Shown in pieces: positions 26,347 to 35,539 of a stretch of DNA of 64,000 nt. This DNA is from Bacteroidota bacterium. GTDB taxonomy: Bacteria; Bacteroidota; Bacteroidia; B-17B0; Aurantibacillaceae. Where the stretch lies: contig JADJFB010000019.1 of the NCBI GenBank assembly GCA_016708845.1, positions 1-64,000 of the forward strand, read 5' to 3'. Position 1 is the first letter of the stretch. Each line of letters opens with the position of its first letter. The notes beneath the pieces are model-generated. The model was not told where the DNA came from, made no database searches, and saw only the letters and a program-made list of their open reading frames with translations. The translations under genes were made by a program, and so were the position numbers.

Positions 26347-28186
26347 CCTATTTTTTGTAACTGATAATTGGAATATTTATAGATACTTGTTGCTTTGTTT
26401 TCAAAACCAGTTTCATTATCAGGTCTAAAAAATTTATAATCAGTAAAAATTCCGCTCCAATTATTTTTATCTAAATTAAAAAAGAAATCAGGTCCTATTT
26501 TTTTTAGATGAGATAAATAGTACATAGCCACATCATGTCCTTCAAAATAAGATTCAGATGGATCGGCAATATAAAATTCTTGATAATGTTTTGCTAATTG
26601 GCGTGTTGTAGAATCTTTTAAATCAATATGATTAGTTTCAGCAAAATGAAAATTTAGCACATTTAAATAATCTTGATCTAAATTATCAATATTAGCAACA
26701 CTACTAAAACCCATTAAGAGAATGTCTTTTTTATCCGAATAAACCGATAATTGAGTAATAAAATCTTGTAAATACACTAAGTTATTGGTGAATAAAACTA
26801 CCACGTTTTTTTTACCAGCAACATAAGCACCTTTTACTCCTGCCAATCCTTTTACTTCAACGATACTATCTTTTAAAGAACGTTTATGATTGACTAACCC
26901 TTCATTATATTGATTTTTAAAAGATTTATTGTAAGCTTGGTCTTTTGTGGTAGCATTCACTAAAATCATTCGAGTATCAGATAAAGAATCTAAACTATAA
27001 TCCGCTAAATTTTCAATTAAGGTATAAACAGATGGTGTTATTTTACTGACCATCGGATTATCAAATAAAATTTTGTTGTGTTGTATAACAGGAGAAATAA
27101 TTGGTATATGATTTTCTTTAGCATATTTGGATACTATTTTAAATACACTTGAATATAATGGCCCGAAAATTACATCTTGTGATTTAAAATCAACCGTTCT
27201 GCAAATGGCCTCTATTTTGCCGAGTCTCTATCATCTGTGTCATATAAGTGAATATTAACATCAAAGTCTTTTGAAACTAATGAATCTACTGCTTTTTTAA
27301 AACCTATATAAAAATCTAGAGCTAGAGATTGTGTTTGCGGAAAAGAAGCCTTCGCTCTTACTAAATCATCAATAATTATACTCTCGCTTTCATTTAATTT
27401 GAATGGTAAAAATAAACCAATATTGTATGAAGTCTTTTTAGCATTATGAAAAGTTGCAGTATCTTTTTCTACAGGCGTAGCTAAAGTATTTGAAGTTGAA
27501 CTTAAAACAACGGATGTAGTTAATGCTTTTGGTGATGAAACTTTTAATACTTGTCCTTGTTTGATAGCATCTTTAGCTTCTGGATTCCACTTCAATAAAT
27601 CATCTTGCGATATATTTAACTTTTTAGAAATCCCGTATAATGTTTCACTTTGTTGCACAGTATACAAATCAGAAGTTGTAGCAACTGCACTCGTATTCGT
27701 TTGAGGTTTTGTGGTTGCTGTTGTATTTTTCTTTTTCTCTCCAACAATAACATATTCCCCTTCTTTCAATCCTCCGCTAATAGTAGGATTAAAAGTGGCT
27801 AGTTTTTTCTCGTCAATATTGTATTTTTTAGTGATACCATAAATCGTTTCTCCCTTAGTGATTTTTTGATAAACATATTTATTAGTATCAATGGCATTAG
27901 ACGATTGTTTTGTCAATAAACTCTCAAACGGAATTTTTAATTCTTGTCCTGGTTTTAATCCATCAATTGCTTCATCGTTTTCAGCTAAAATAGAATTAAC
28001 ATCCATATTGTAGGTTTTAGCAATAGCGTATAAGCTTTGCCCTTTTTCTACTTTATGTATATAATATTTTTTACCACTAATAGTTTCTATGTCGGTTGAT
28101 TTAGTCTGAGAAAAGACAACAGTAGGCAGCAGACAGTAGGCAGTAATCAGTATTAAAACTAAATATGATTTCTTGATTTTTGTCAT
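26337..28186 (-). CDS. LysM repeat protein with periplasmic binding domain (frameshifted)
   Basis: Two frames (28186-27212 and a second that ends at 26337) are one gene. Adding a base to the TTTT at 27215-27218 joins DRDSAK to IEAICRTVDFKSQDVIFGPLYSS. Signal peptide 1-26, then three LysM modules (about 37-85, 102-148, 166-212; e.g. KVEKGQSLYAIAKTYNM) that bind peptidoglycan. A periplasmic-binding-protein-like domain (Peripla_BP_6 type) fills the rest. Such LysM-binding-protein fusions occur behind guaA in Bacteroidota. No ABC permease is nearby, so the binding domain may sense rather than import. The signal-peptide DNA carries a CAGTAGGCAG duplication at 28120-28144. Confidence 0.8.
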
Positions 28187-28259
28187 TTACAATTCTTAAA
28201 TACTTACTGATTCTACTTTTTAATACTGCTTTCTAACCTCTAAAAAACTGTCAACTAAT

Positions 28260-29788
28260 TTATTCCCACTCAATAGTAGCTGGAGGTTTAGAACTAATGT
28301 CATACACTACTCTATTTACTCCTTTTACTTTATTGATGATATCGTTTGAAACTTTTGCTAAAAACTCATAAGGTAAATGACACCAATCTGCCGTCATACC
28401 ATCTGTTGAAGATACAGCACGTAATGCAACTACTTTTTCATAGGTACGTTCATCGCCCATAACACCAACACTTTGTATTGGTAATAAAATAGCACCTGCT
28501 TGCCAAACACTGTCATACAATCCTGCAGATTTTAAACCATCAATAAAAATAGCATCTACGTTTTGTAATAAATCTACTTTCTCTGGTGTAATATCTCCAA
28601 GTATTCGAATTGCTAAACCTGGTCCTGGGAAAGGATGACGACCTATCAAAGCTGGATCAATTCCTAACGCTCTCCCTACTCTGCGTACTTCATCTTTAAA
28701 TAAACTGCGTAATGGTTCAACAACTGATAATTTCATATAATCAGGTAAACCACCTACGTTGTGGTGTGATTTAATAGTTGCTGATGGTCCGTTAACTGAT
28801 AAACTTTCAATCACGTCAGGATAAATAGTTCCTTGCCCTAACCATTTAGCATCTGTAATTGTTTTTGATTCATCATCAAACACATCTACAAAAGCTTTTC
28901 CAATTGCTTTACGTTTAGCTTCTGGATCAGATAAACCTTTTAAAGCATCATAAAAACGTTGTTTGGAGTTTACACCTTTCACGTTTAATCCCATGCCTTT
29001 GTAGGATTCTAATACATTTTCAAATTCGTTTTTACGCAATAATCCGTTGTCAACAAAATGCAATGTAAATTTGCCCCAATAGCTTTATGTAACAATACTG
29101 CAGCTACTGAACTATCAACTCCACCAGATAAACCTAAAACAACTTTATCGTTACCTAATTTTTCTTTTAATTCTTTAACGGTAACATCAATAAACGAATC
29201 AGATGTCCAGTTACCCTTACAACCGCAAATACCTTTTACAAAGTTTTGTAATAAAGTAGCACCTTCTGTTGAATGATATACTTCTGGGTGAAACTGAATT
29301 CCCCAAGTTTGCTCATTATTAATTGCAAAGCCTGCTACTTTTACATCGTGAGTGCTAGCAATGATATTATAATTTGCAGGGACTTTTAAAATTGTATCTG
29401 CATGACTCATCCATACTTGCGACTCATTACTGATTTCTTTAAATAATGGATTATTGTCTTCTACAAAACTTAAGTTTGCTCTTCCGTATTCGCGAGAGTT
29501 AGATTTACCAACTTCGCCACCATAAAAGTGCGCTAATAACTGAGCTCCATAACAAATGCCTAATAAAGGTAATTTGCCTTTGATGTTATCTAGATTAGGA
29601 TTTAATGGATTTTCTTGTCGCACGCTGTGCGGACTACCAGATAAAATAACACCTTTAATATCAGGTGTTAGTTCTGGAATTTTATTAAAAGGATGGATTT
29701 CGCAATACACGTTCATTTCTCGTAAACGACGAGCAATTAATTGTGTGAATTGTGAACCAAAATCGAGGATTAAAATTTGTTCTTGCAT
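28260..29788 (-). CDS. guaA: GMP synthase, glutamine-hydrolysing (frameshifted)
   Basis: It converts XMP to GMP with glutamine and ATP. The amidotransferase half shows GICYGAQLLAH (nucleophile Cys) and WGIQFHPEVYHS (His-x-Glu); the synthetase half has GLSGGVDSSVAAVLLHKA (P-loop) and GRHPFPGPGLAIR. The frame breaks at AAAA 29055-29058. One added base restores NLHCIFVDNGLLRKNEF and joins the halves. I take the ATG at 29786-29788 (MQEQILILDFGSQFTQLI) over a TTG 12 bases earlier. GMP synthesis is needed for growth on minimal medium, so a real break is unlikely. Confidence 0.93.
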
Positions 29789-29866
29789 AGTAGCTAACAA
29801 AGATAGCTAAATCTTTTGTTTTAGAGGAACAGCAAAGGGAAAAATAGTGTGAAAAAGAGTGAAAAA

Positions 29867-29974
29867 TTAATCTTTGTTTCTCATGAATTTTACCAAAGTA
29901 TAAATACCTAAACTAAAAATTCCAGCAATTAATAAAAGGATAAAATAATCACTTAATTCTAAGGCAGACTTCAT
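29867..29974 (-). CDS. Small single-helix membrane protein (35 aa)
   Basis: From the ATG at 29972-29974 to the TAA at 29867-29869, the product is MKSALELSDYFILLLIAGIF and on to MRNKD, 35 residues. It has one hydrophobic helix (about residues 10-29) flanked by an acidic start and a basic end, which suggests an inner-membrane protein with its C-terminus inside. It begins 5 bases after the stop of the NarL-type regulator and may be co-transcribed. I know no family. It is short, so it could be chance, but the amphipathic layout is convincing. Confidence 0.45.
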   Translation of the reverse strand: MKSALELSDYFILLLIAGIFSLGIYTLVKFMRNKD

Positions 29975-29979
29975 AAATA

Positions 29980-30637
29980 TTAAGCAACTAATAATTTATT
30001 CTTCACTGCAAACATCACAATTCCTGCTGTATTAGGAATATCCAATTTAGCCATGATATTTTTTCGATGTGTATTTACCGTATGGAGTACTTAATTCTAA
30101 TTTATCAGCAATTAATTTATTAGATAACCCTTCAGAAATCAAACGAATCACATCTAATTCTCTGTCAGTAATACCTAAACCTTGGCATGAAACTTTCTCT
30201 AACTCTGGTCTCATTATTTCTAAATCTTCCGAATTAGCCAAGAAATAAGCTACTTTACCACATAAAAAACGTTCTCCGTTAAAAGTTGCATGTAAAGCTT
30301 CAATAATTTCTTCTTTATCACACTCTTTTAATAAATAACTTCTTACCCCACTATCTAAAGCTGACTGCATTTCAGCTCTACTCATATAATCCGTAATTGC
30401 TAATACCTGAAGTCGTTTAAACGTCTTAGTTAATACAGAAATCTGTTTAGAACTAAAATTCAAAGATTGAAAATCCAATACTAAAATTTTTGGTTTGTTT
30501 TTTTTAATAGAAGAAACCAAATTATCGAAATTTTCATCTTCTGTATAATCTACCTCAAAATTCGCAGAAGTGCTTAATAATGTATAAAGCCCTAGTCTGC
30601 TTAAGTAGTTGTTATCTGCTATAAGAACTGATATCAT
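29980..30637 (-). CDS. NarL/FixJ-type response regulator (frameshifted)
   Basis: The ATG at 30635-30637 gives MISVLIADNNYLSRLGLYTLL, a receiver-domain start; the TTG upstream is less likely. The receiver domain has an acidic pocket (ADNN) but the phosphoacceptor region reads LVLDFQSLNF, with Asp at the expected strand end. The C-terminal LuxR-type HTH (GITDRELDVIRLISEGLSNKLIADKLELST) is cut by an extra base at about 30084-30085. Removing it continues HTVNTHRKNIMAKLDI to a TAA at 29980-29982. It is a two-component DNA-binding regulator; no histidine kinase is adjacent. Confidence 0.82.
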
Positions 30638-30741
30638 TGGTTTAAACACCTTATTTAGATTAATTTTAAACAAAGATACGTTTCATATCTGAATAACAAA
30701 ATTTATCTTGAATTATTTATTAAAAGATGAATTGTTCATTT

Positions 30742-31314
30742 CTAATTCCATTTTTTAAATCCAACTCTAAATCCAGCACTTAAAGTTAAATTAGGCATCG
30801 AGTGGTTCATCATAAATAAATGCGTGTAGGCAACATGAACAACGGGATATATTCCTAAGTATTTGTTTTTAATAAAGGAGTTGAAATTATAACCTAATTC
30901 AGCATTTAATCCTGTGCTATGCATAATATGAGCATTTGTTCCCATGATAGATGAAGTTGGATGAGTCATAAATTCATCGCCCATAACTTGATGCCCGTGA
31001 GCACCACCAATCCCAACAAACAAACCCTTTATTAAACTTACTCTATAAGTAAATGTAATCAAAGTGCCTTGTTGATCGGGGTTTGCAATGTAAAGTTCTT
31101 TTACTCTAATGTCGATAGAACTAGGTCTATCAAATGCCATAAAAAAAGTGCCAATACTTGCATAAACGCCTCCCATGGGAGAGTTGTGATGCTGCATTCC
31201 TCCTACTATACCAATATCGATATAATTTTTGTGATGATTATTTAATTGCGAGAAACCTTTGTGTGTGAAACAAACAACTAAGCTTAGCAAAGCTAATCGA
31301 TTTACGTTTTTCAT
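30742..31314 (-). CDS. Exported protein, probable outer-membrane beta-barrel, unknown
   Basis: 190 residues with a signal peptide (MKNVNRLALLSLVVCFTHKGFSQ). The mature part has alternating hydrophobic and polar residues and ends in GFRVGFKKWN, with aromatic residues near the end, as in small outer-membrane barrels. His and Met are unusually frequent (QHHNSPMGG, GAHGHQVMGDEFMTHP, NAHIMHS), which could mark metal (Cu or Ag) contact, but this is only a composition argument. No family recognised. Confidence 0.55.
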   Translation of the reverse strand: MKNVNRLALLSLVVCFTHKGFSQLNNHHKNYIDIGIVGGMQHHNSPMGGVYASIGTFFMAFDRPSSIDIRVKELYIANPDQQGTLITFTYRVSLIKGLFVGIGGAHGHQVMGDEFMTHPTSSIMGTNAHIMHSTGLNAELGYNFNSFIKNKYLGIYPVVHVAYTHLFMMNHSMPNLTLSAGFRVGFKKWN

Positions 31315-31379
31315 AATGGTTAGATTTTGGGGTTAACGTAAAGATTGGTTTCATAGGCTATTATTTTTGTTTTAATTAT

Positions 31380-31432
31380 GTGGCTTCGACTCCGCTCAGC
31401 CACCGAGTCTGGGCACTGAGCGAAGTCGAAGT
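31380..31432. repeat. Dispersed palindromic repeat, family A, copy 3
   Basis: CTTCGACTCCGCTCAG (31384-31399) and CTGAGCGAAGTCGAAG (31416-31431) form a 16-bp stem with one mismatch. The family A copies at 589-648 and 16276-16343 share these arms. It lies in the 281-base gap between the 30742 gene and rnz; apart from it I see nothing in that gap. Confidence 0.8.
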
Positions 31433-31595
31433 GTACGCTTGCATCCCTCACGCGGGTTTATTTCAATTAGTAAGTTTTAGCTAGGTAAATAATTTCTGTG
31501 TAGTGACAGATTAAGCTAAAGAAAGGACGGTAGTGGTTTCGAAATATTCGAAATGAATCCTGTTCTAATTGTTATAATAAAGAAAATAAAAAAAG

Positions 31596-32516
31596 TTACA
31601 AAGAAAATAATTGACCTTCGATAGCCAATTCTGTATTAGGAAAAATAGGTTTGGCTTCCTCTAAAAATTCTTCTAAATTGCCATATCTAGCTGAGAAATG
31701 TCCTAAAATTAATTTTTGAGCATTTGCCAAAACCGCCATTTGTGCTGCTTGTTTGGCTGTACTATGAAAGGTTTGTTTGGCTCTATCCGCCTTTTCTTCT
31801 AAAAAAGTAGATTCGTGATACAACAAATCAACGTCTTTAATATCGTTTGATAATTCTTCAAAAAACTTGGTATCGCTGCAAAAAGCATAGCTTCTTTGTT
31901 TAATGGGATCTAAAGTTAACTCTTTATTTTTAATGATATTCCCATTATTATCAATTGCATCTAACCCTTGTTTTAGCTTATGAATTTCTGCAAAAGAAAC
32001 ATTCATCTTCTCTAGTTTGTATTTATCAATATTTCGGAATAACGGTTTTTCCTTAAATAAATAACCTGTAGTAGCAATTCTGTGCTTTAATGGCAAACTA
32101 TAAACTTCTACTTTTTCATCTTCAAAAATCAATTGCTTGCTTGTATTTTGTGTGTAAACAAAATTTAAAGGATAATTCAAATACGTTTCAGAATGCTTAT
32201 GAATCATATTTATGATTTCCTCTAATTCTTTTGGACCGTAAATGGTTAATTCATTTTTCCGCCCCAACAAATGCATACTTGCCAAAAAGCCAGGTAGTCC
32301 GTAAAAATGATCTCCATGCAAATGGCTAATAAAAATATGGTTCACACTTTGAAAACGAGCTTTGTATTTACGCATTTGCATTTGTGTTCCTTCTCCACAA
32401 TCTATCAAAAAAAACCGCTCAGCTATATTTAATAACTGAGCGGTTGGATTTCGGTTAGCTGTTGGCGTGGCCGCACTGCTACCTAATATTAATAATTCGA
32501 AGGTTTGAGTTGACAT
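31596..32516 (-). CDS. rnz: Ribonuclease Z
   Basis: 306 residues, the normal length for the short form. It removes 3' trailers from tRNA precursors lacking CCA. The metallo-beta-lactamase motif HLHGDH sits at residues 65-70, and SHLHGDHFYGLPGFLASM is the family signature. DTKFFEEL and the late FHSTAKQAAQMA and ILGHFSARY add the other metal ligands (His at about 270). The 5' part of the coding sequence contains a terminator-like hairpin at 32407-32445. The ATG at 32514-32516 is the only sensible start. Confidence 0.95.
   Translation of the reverse strand: MSTQTFELLILGSSAATPTANRNPTAQLLNIAERFFLIDCGEGTQMQMRKYKARFQSVNHIFISHLHGDHFYGLPGFLASMHLLGRKNELTIYGPKELEEIINMIHKHSETYLNYPLNFVYTQNTSKQLIFEDEKVEVYSLPLKHRIATTGYLFKEKPLFRNIDKYKLEKMNVSFAEIHKLKQGLDAIDNNGNIIKNKELTLDPIKQRSYAFCSDTKFFEELSNDIKDVDLLYHESTFLEEKADRAKQTFHSTAKQAAQMAVLANAQKLILGHFSARYGNLEEFLEEAKPIFPNTELAIEGQLFSL
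32407..32445 (-). promoter_or_regulatory. Terminator-like hairpin inside the rnz coding sequence
   Basis: On the minus strand AACCGCTCAG (plus 32445-32436) pairs perfectly with CTGAGCGGTT (plus 32422-32413) across a 13-base loop and runs into eight Ts. It falls at codons 24-35 of rnz, while the protein stays in frame across it. It looks like a full intrinsic terminator and could attenuate rnz transcription, but the amino acids there (NPTAQLLNIAERFFL) are also plausible family sequence. Confidence 0.5.
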
Positions 32517-32538
32517 ATAAAAGACCTTCGAAATTTAA

Positions 32539-33387
32539 TTAGTTATTTAAAACAATCATTCGTTTAGTAGCTTTTGCTCCTCTGTATGTTAAAGTATAGA
32601 TATACGTTCCAGCTGCTAATTCAGAGGTATTAATGGTTACTTTATTTTCGCCTGTAACAGCTTTAATAGTTTGAGAAGTTGCAATATCTCCTAACATATT
32701 ATACACTGTAACAGTTGCTTCATCATTTCCTTCTACATAAAATGTGATATCAGTAGTTAAAGAAGATGGATTAGGAAAATTTTGAGATAATATCATTCTA
32801 TCATTTCCAAGACTTCTGATACCAGTTGGGTTATTTGGAGCAATATTTATGATATAATAATTTAAAGTTTGAGGAGGAGTTAATGTACCACTTCCACCCG
32901 ACACGTTTGGAGATGCTGGGCAAGCACCAAATGCAGGAGTCATAAATGCCGTTACTTTTAAACTTAAAGTATATGACCCTGCTGTAGTTGGCGTTCCATA
33001 AATACTAGCACAATTATTAGCATTTCCAGCAAATTTTAATGAAGGTGCGCCATTAACAGTTCCATTTGCCACTGCTGGTGTTGAAGAACCAATCATTAAC
33101 CCTGGAGGTAAACCATAATTATTAGTTGAAGGCGATGTTAATTCGAAACGATTAAAACAAAAAGTAATACCCGAAGAGGTGGTATCTTTTGGAACTTTGA
33201 TAGTAATATTTTGAACATAAGGAACACCTACTGTTCCTGAAATAAAGTTAGTTGCACTATCTGGCCACACACCTACTTCATTACTAGCAATAAAAATGGG
33301 ATCTAAAGAACAAGTTGGAACCGTTTGAGCGCAAACAGAAGCAATACTTGCTGCAATTGTAAAAATAGTTAAGTAAATTTTTTTCAT
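32539..33387 (-). CDS. Secreted T9SS type A sorting domain protein
   Basis: 282 residues. Signal peptide (MKKIYLTIFTIAASIASVCAQ), an Ig/cadherin-like beta region (about 25-195) with the recurring V-x-N-I-T-I-K-V-P pattern, then a C-terminal sorting domain of about 80 residues (LSQNFPNPSSLTTDITFYV...GTYIYTLTYRGAKATKRMIVL). That ending marks it for export by the type IX system and surface anchoring. The four cysteines probably form disulfides. Function unknown; it is 22 bases upstream of rnz but such proteins are usually separate units. Confidence 0.8.
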   Translation of the reverse strand: MKKIYLTIFTIAASIASVCAQTVPTCSLDPIFIASNEVGVWPDSATNFISGTVGVPYVQNITIKVPKDTTSSGITFCFNRFELTSPSTNNYGLPPGLMIGSSTPAVANGTVNGAPSLKFAGNANNCASIYGTPTTAGSYTLSLKVTAFMTPAFGACPASPNVSGGSGTLTPPQTLNYYIINIAPNNPTGIRSLGNDRMILSQNFPNPSSLTTDITFYVEGNDEATVTVYNMLGDIATSQTIKAVTGENKVTINTSELAAGTYIYTLTYRGAKATKRMIVLNN

Positions 33388-33525
33388 ATTAAAGATTTTA
33401 AATTAATAATAGGATTATATCTAATCCGTGTTAGTTTAGTTATAGTAAATTTAAAACTAATTCAGTATTTATACAGAATTTAACAGGTGAATTAACGTAA
33501 AGTTTTAAACAAGAAAATGTAAATA

Positions 33526-34449
33526 CTATTGGCGACCAGCCAATAAAAACATAACAGCCATGCGAACCGCAACGCCATTTTCTACCTGATCTAAAATAAT
33601 AGATTGGTCGCTATCAGCAACATCGCTTGTAATTTCAACTCCGCGGTTAATTGGGCCTGGATGCATTATCACGATTTTTTTGGATAATGAATCTAACAAG
33701 GTTTTATCTAAACCATATAACATGGTGTATTCTCTGATAGATGGGAAGAACTTAATGTCTTGTCTTTCTAATTGAATGCGTAGCATATTGGCTACATCAC
33801 ACCATTCCAACGTTTTTCGTAAATCTGTTTCTACACTTACACCCAAACTTTCTATGTATTTAGGAATCAAAGTTGTAGGGCCACATACTTTAACTTCTGC
33901 TCCTAGTTTTTGTAAGCAAAATATATTGGACAAAGCAACTCTTGAATGTAAAATATCTCCAATGATGGCGATTTTTCTTCCTTTTAAATTGCCTAGCTTT
34001 TCTTGCATAGAAAAAGCATCAAGTAATGCTTGAGTTGGATGTTCGTGTGCTCCATCTCCTGCATTTACTATTTTAGCATTGACTTTTTTAGATAAAAACT
34101 CAGCTGCTCCAGCACTTGCATGGCGCATCACAACCATATCAACCTTCATGGCTAAGATGTTGTTAACCGTGTCAATTAGGGTTTCTCCTTTTTTTACAGA
34201 AGAGGAAGATGCAGAGAAATTAACCACATCAGCACTTAAGCGCTTTTGGGCTAATTCAAATGATAAACGGGTACGGGTTGAGTTTTCGAAAAATAAGTTG
34301 GCAACAGTTAAATCTCTTAAGGAAGGTACTTTTTTGATGGGACGATTAATAACTTCTTTGAAATTTGTAGCGGTATCTAATATTAATTCAATATCGTTTT
34401 TAGTGATATATTTTATTCCTAAAAGATGATTGACGCTTAAGTTGCTCAT
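33526..34449 (-). CDS. pyrB: Aspartate carbamoyltransferase, catalytic chain
   Basis: 307 residues. It condenses carbamoyl phosphate and aspartate, the first committed step of pyrimidine synthesis. The carbamoyl-phosphate loop FFENSTRTRLSFE is at about residues 53-65. GDGAHEHPTQALLD and IMHPGPINRGVEI complete the catalytic set. No pyrI regulatory chain is adjacent. It lies in a tight run pyrR - dinB-like - pyrB with gaps of 1-3 bases, so it is the last gene of that unit. Confidence 0.96.
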   Translation of the reverse strand: MSNLSVNHLLGIKYITKNDIELILDTATNFKEVINRPIKKVPSLRDLTVANLFFENSTRTRLSFELAQKRLSADVVNFSASSSSVKKGETLIDTVNNILAMKVDMVVMRHASAGAAEFLSKKVNAKIVNAGDGAHEHPTQALLDAFSMQEKLGNLKGRKIAIIGDILHSRVALSNIFCLQKLGAEVKVCGPTTLIPKYIESLGVSVETDLRKTLEWCDVANMLRIQLERQDIKFFPSIREYTMLYGLDKTLLDSLSKKIVIMHPGPINRGVEITSDVADSDQSIILDQVENGVAVRMAVMFLLAGRQ

Positions 34450-34452
34450 AGT

Positions 34453-34959
34453 TTATAAATATCTTTCTTTAATAACGTTGATATGATGTTGCGCATGCCC
34501 ACATAACATGAAACCAAGTGATAATACATTGGTTTCTCCTGAAGCCATTTGACCTTTTAATAACAATTCTTTTTCAGATAACTGTCTGAAAAACAATATA
34601 TTAGATAGTCTTACTGAATCAAATTCATCAGCTAAAATTTGAGCATTGGTATTAGTCAAATTTGCATTGGCAGCGTATAAATTTTCATCAAATGGTAACA
34701 CTTTTTGGTTATCACCTCTTGCAAAACGTAAAGCTCTGTAACTTAAAATACGCTCCGTATCGATAATGTGATTAATTACTTGTTTTACTGTCCATTTTCC
34801 ATCATCATAAAAATAATTTAATTTTTGACGAGGAATATCTTCAATAAAATCTAACACCATTTGATGGTTAGCCTTTAAGGCTGAAATAATATCTCCTTCT
34901 GGAACAAGGTCGATATATTGAGAGAAATAAGGTATATGATCTTTTGCTAATGGTCTCAT
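34453..34959 (-). CDS. DinB family protein
   Basis: 168 residues forming a four-helix DinB/YfiT-like bundle. The three metal-ligand histidines appear in WTVKQVINHIIDTERI and in GHAQHHINVIKERYL at the end. DinB-fold proteins are often thiol-dependent S-transferases or damage-induced proteins; the cosubstrate here is unknown. It sits between pyrR and pyrB with gaps of 1 and 3 bases, so it is transcribed with pyrimidine genes although no link to that pathway is known to me. Confidence 0.85.
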   Translation of the reverse strand: MRPLAKDHIPYFSQYIDLVPEGDIISALKANHQMVLDFIEDIPRQKLNYFYDDGKWTVKQVINHIIDTERILSYRALRFARGDNQKVLPFDENLYAANANLTNTNAQILADEFDSVRLSNILFFRQLSEKELLLKGQMASGETNVLSLGFMLCGHAQHHINVIKERYL

Positions 34960-34960
34960 T

Positions 34961-35491
34961 TTATTTGTCTATCAATGTTACTCTATCTTTTTTATCTGTT
35001 TCCGCCCACTCTACTTTTACATTTTGCGTTTCTATCGAATCAATTACTAACCCAATATATTTAGCTTGAATTGGAACATGGCGACTAAATCTTCTATCAA
35101 CCAGCACCAATAACTCTACATCATTTGGTCGACCAAAAGCCAACATAGCATCTAAACCTGCTCTGATGGTTCTTCCAGTAAACAATACATCATCTACTAA
35201 AATCACATTTTTATCTTCAATGATAAAATCAATATTAGTGCGATTAGGAATTAGTTCTTTTTTACGGAAATCATCACGGTAAAAAGTAGTGTCTAAATCG
35301 CCGCAATTGATTTTTTTCTTTAAAATTCCTTCTAATAATTTTTGGATACGGTGTGCCAAATAAATGCCACGAGGCTGTAAGCCAATGATAACTGTATTAC
35401 TAAAATCGTTGTGAACTTCTATTAATTGATAGCAAAGGCGAGTAAGAGTAACTTCTAATTGTTTATTTTCTAATAAAACTCTTGGCTTCAC
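34961..35491 (-). CDS. pyrR: PyrR-like regulator / uracil phosphoribosyltransferase
   Basis: 176 residues, read from a GTG at 35489-35491. The PRPP-binding motif NVILVDDVLFTGRTIRAGLDAML (about residues 94-116) and LVDRRFSRHVPIQAKYIGL are PyrR hallmarks. In Firmicutes PyrR binds pyr mRNA to attenuate transcription; in other bacteria it may act only as a uracil phosphoribosyltransferase. It heads the pyrR - dinB-like - pyrB unit. I see no obvious attenuator hairpin in front of it, so an RNA-binding role is unproven. Confidence 0.93.
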   Translation of the reverse strand: MKPRVLLENKQLEVTLTRLCYQLIEVHNDFSNTVIIGLQPRGIYLAHRIQKLLEGILKKKINCGDLDTTFYRDDFRKKELIPNRTNIDFIIEDKNVILVDDVLFTGRTIRAGLDAMLAFGRPNDVELLVLVDRRFSRHVPIQAKYIGLVIDSIETQNVKVEWAETDKKDRVTLIDK

Positions 35492-35539
35492 AGGTTTAAT
35501 TTTTTAAAAGTAGCAATTTTCTTAATACAAAAGAGTAGA

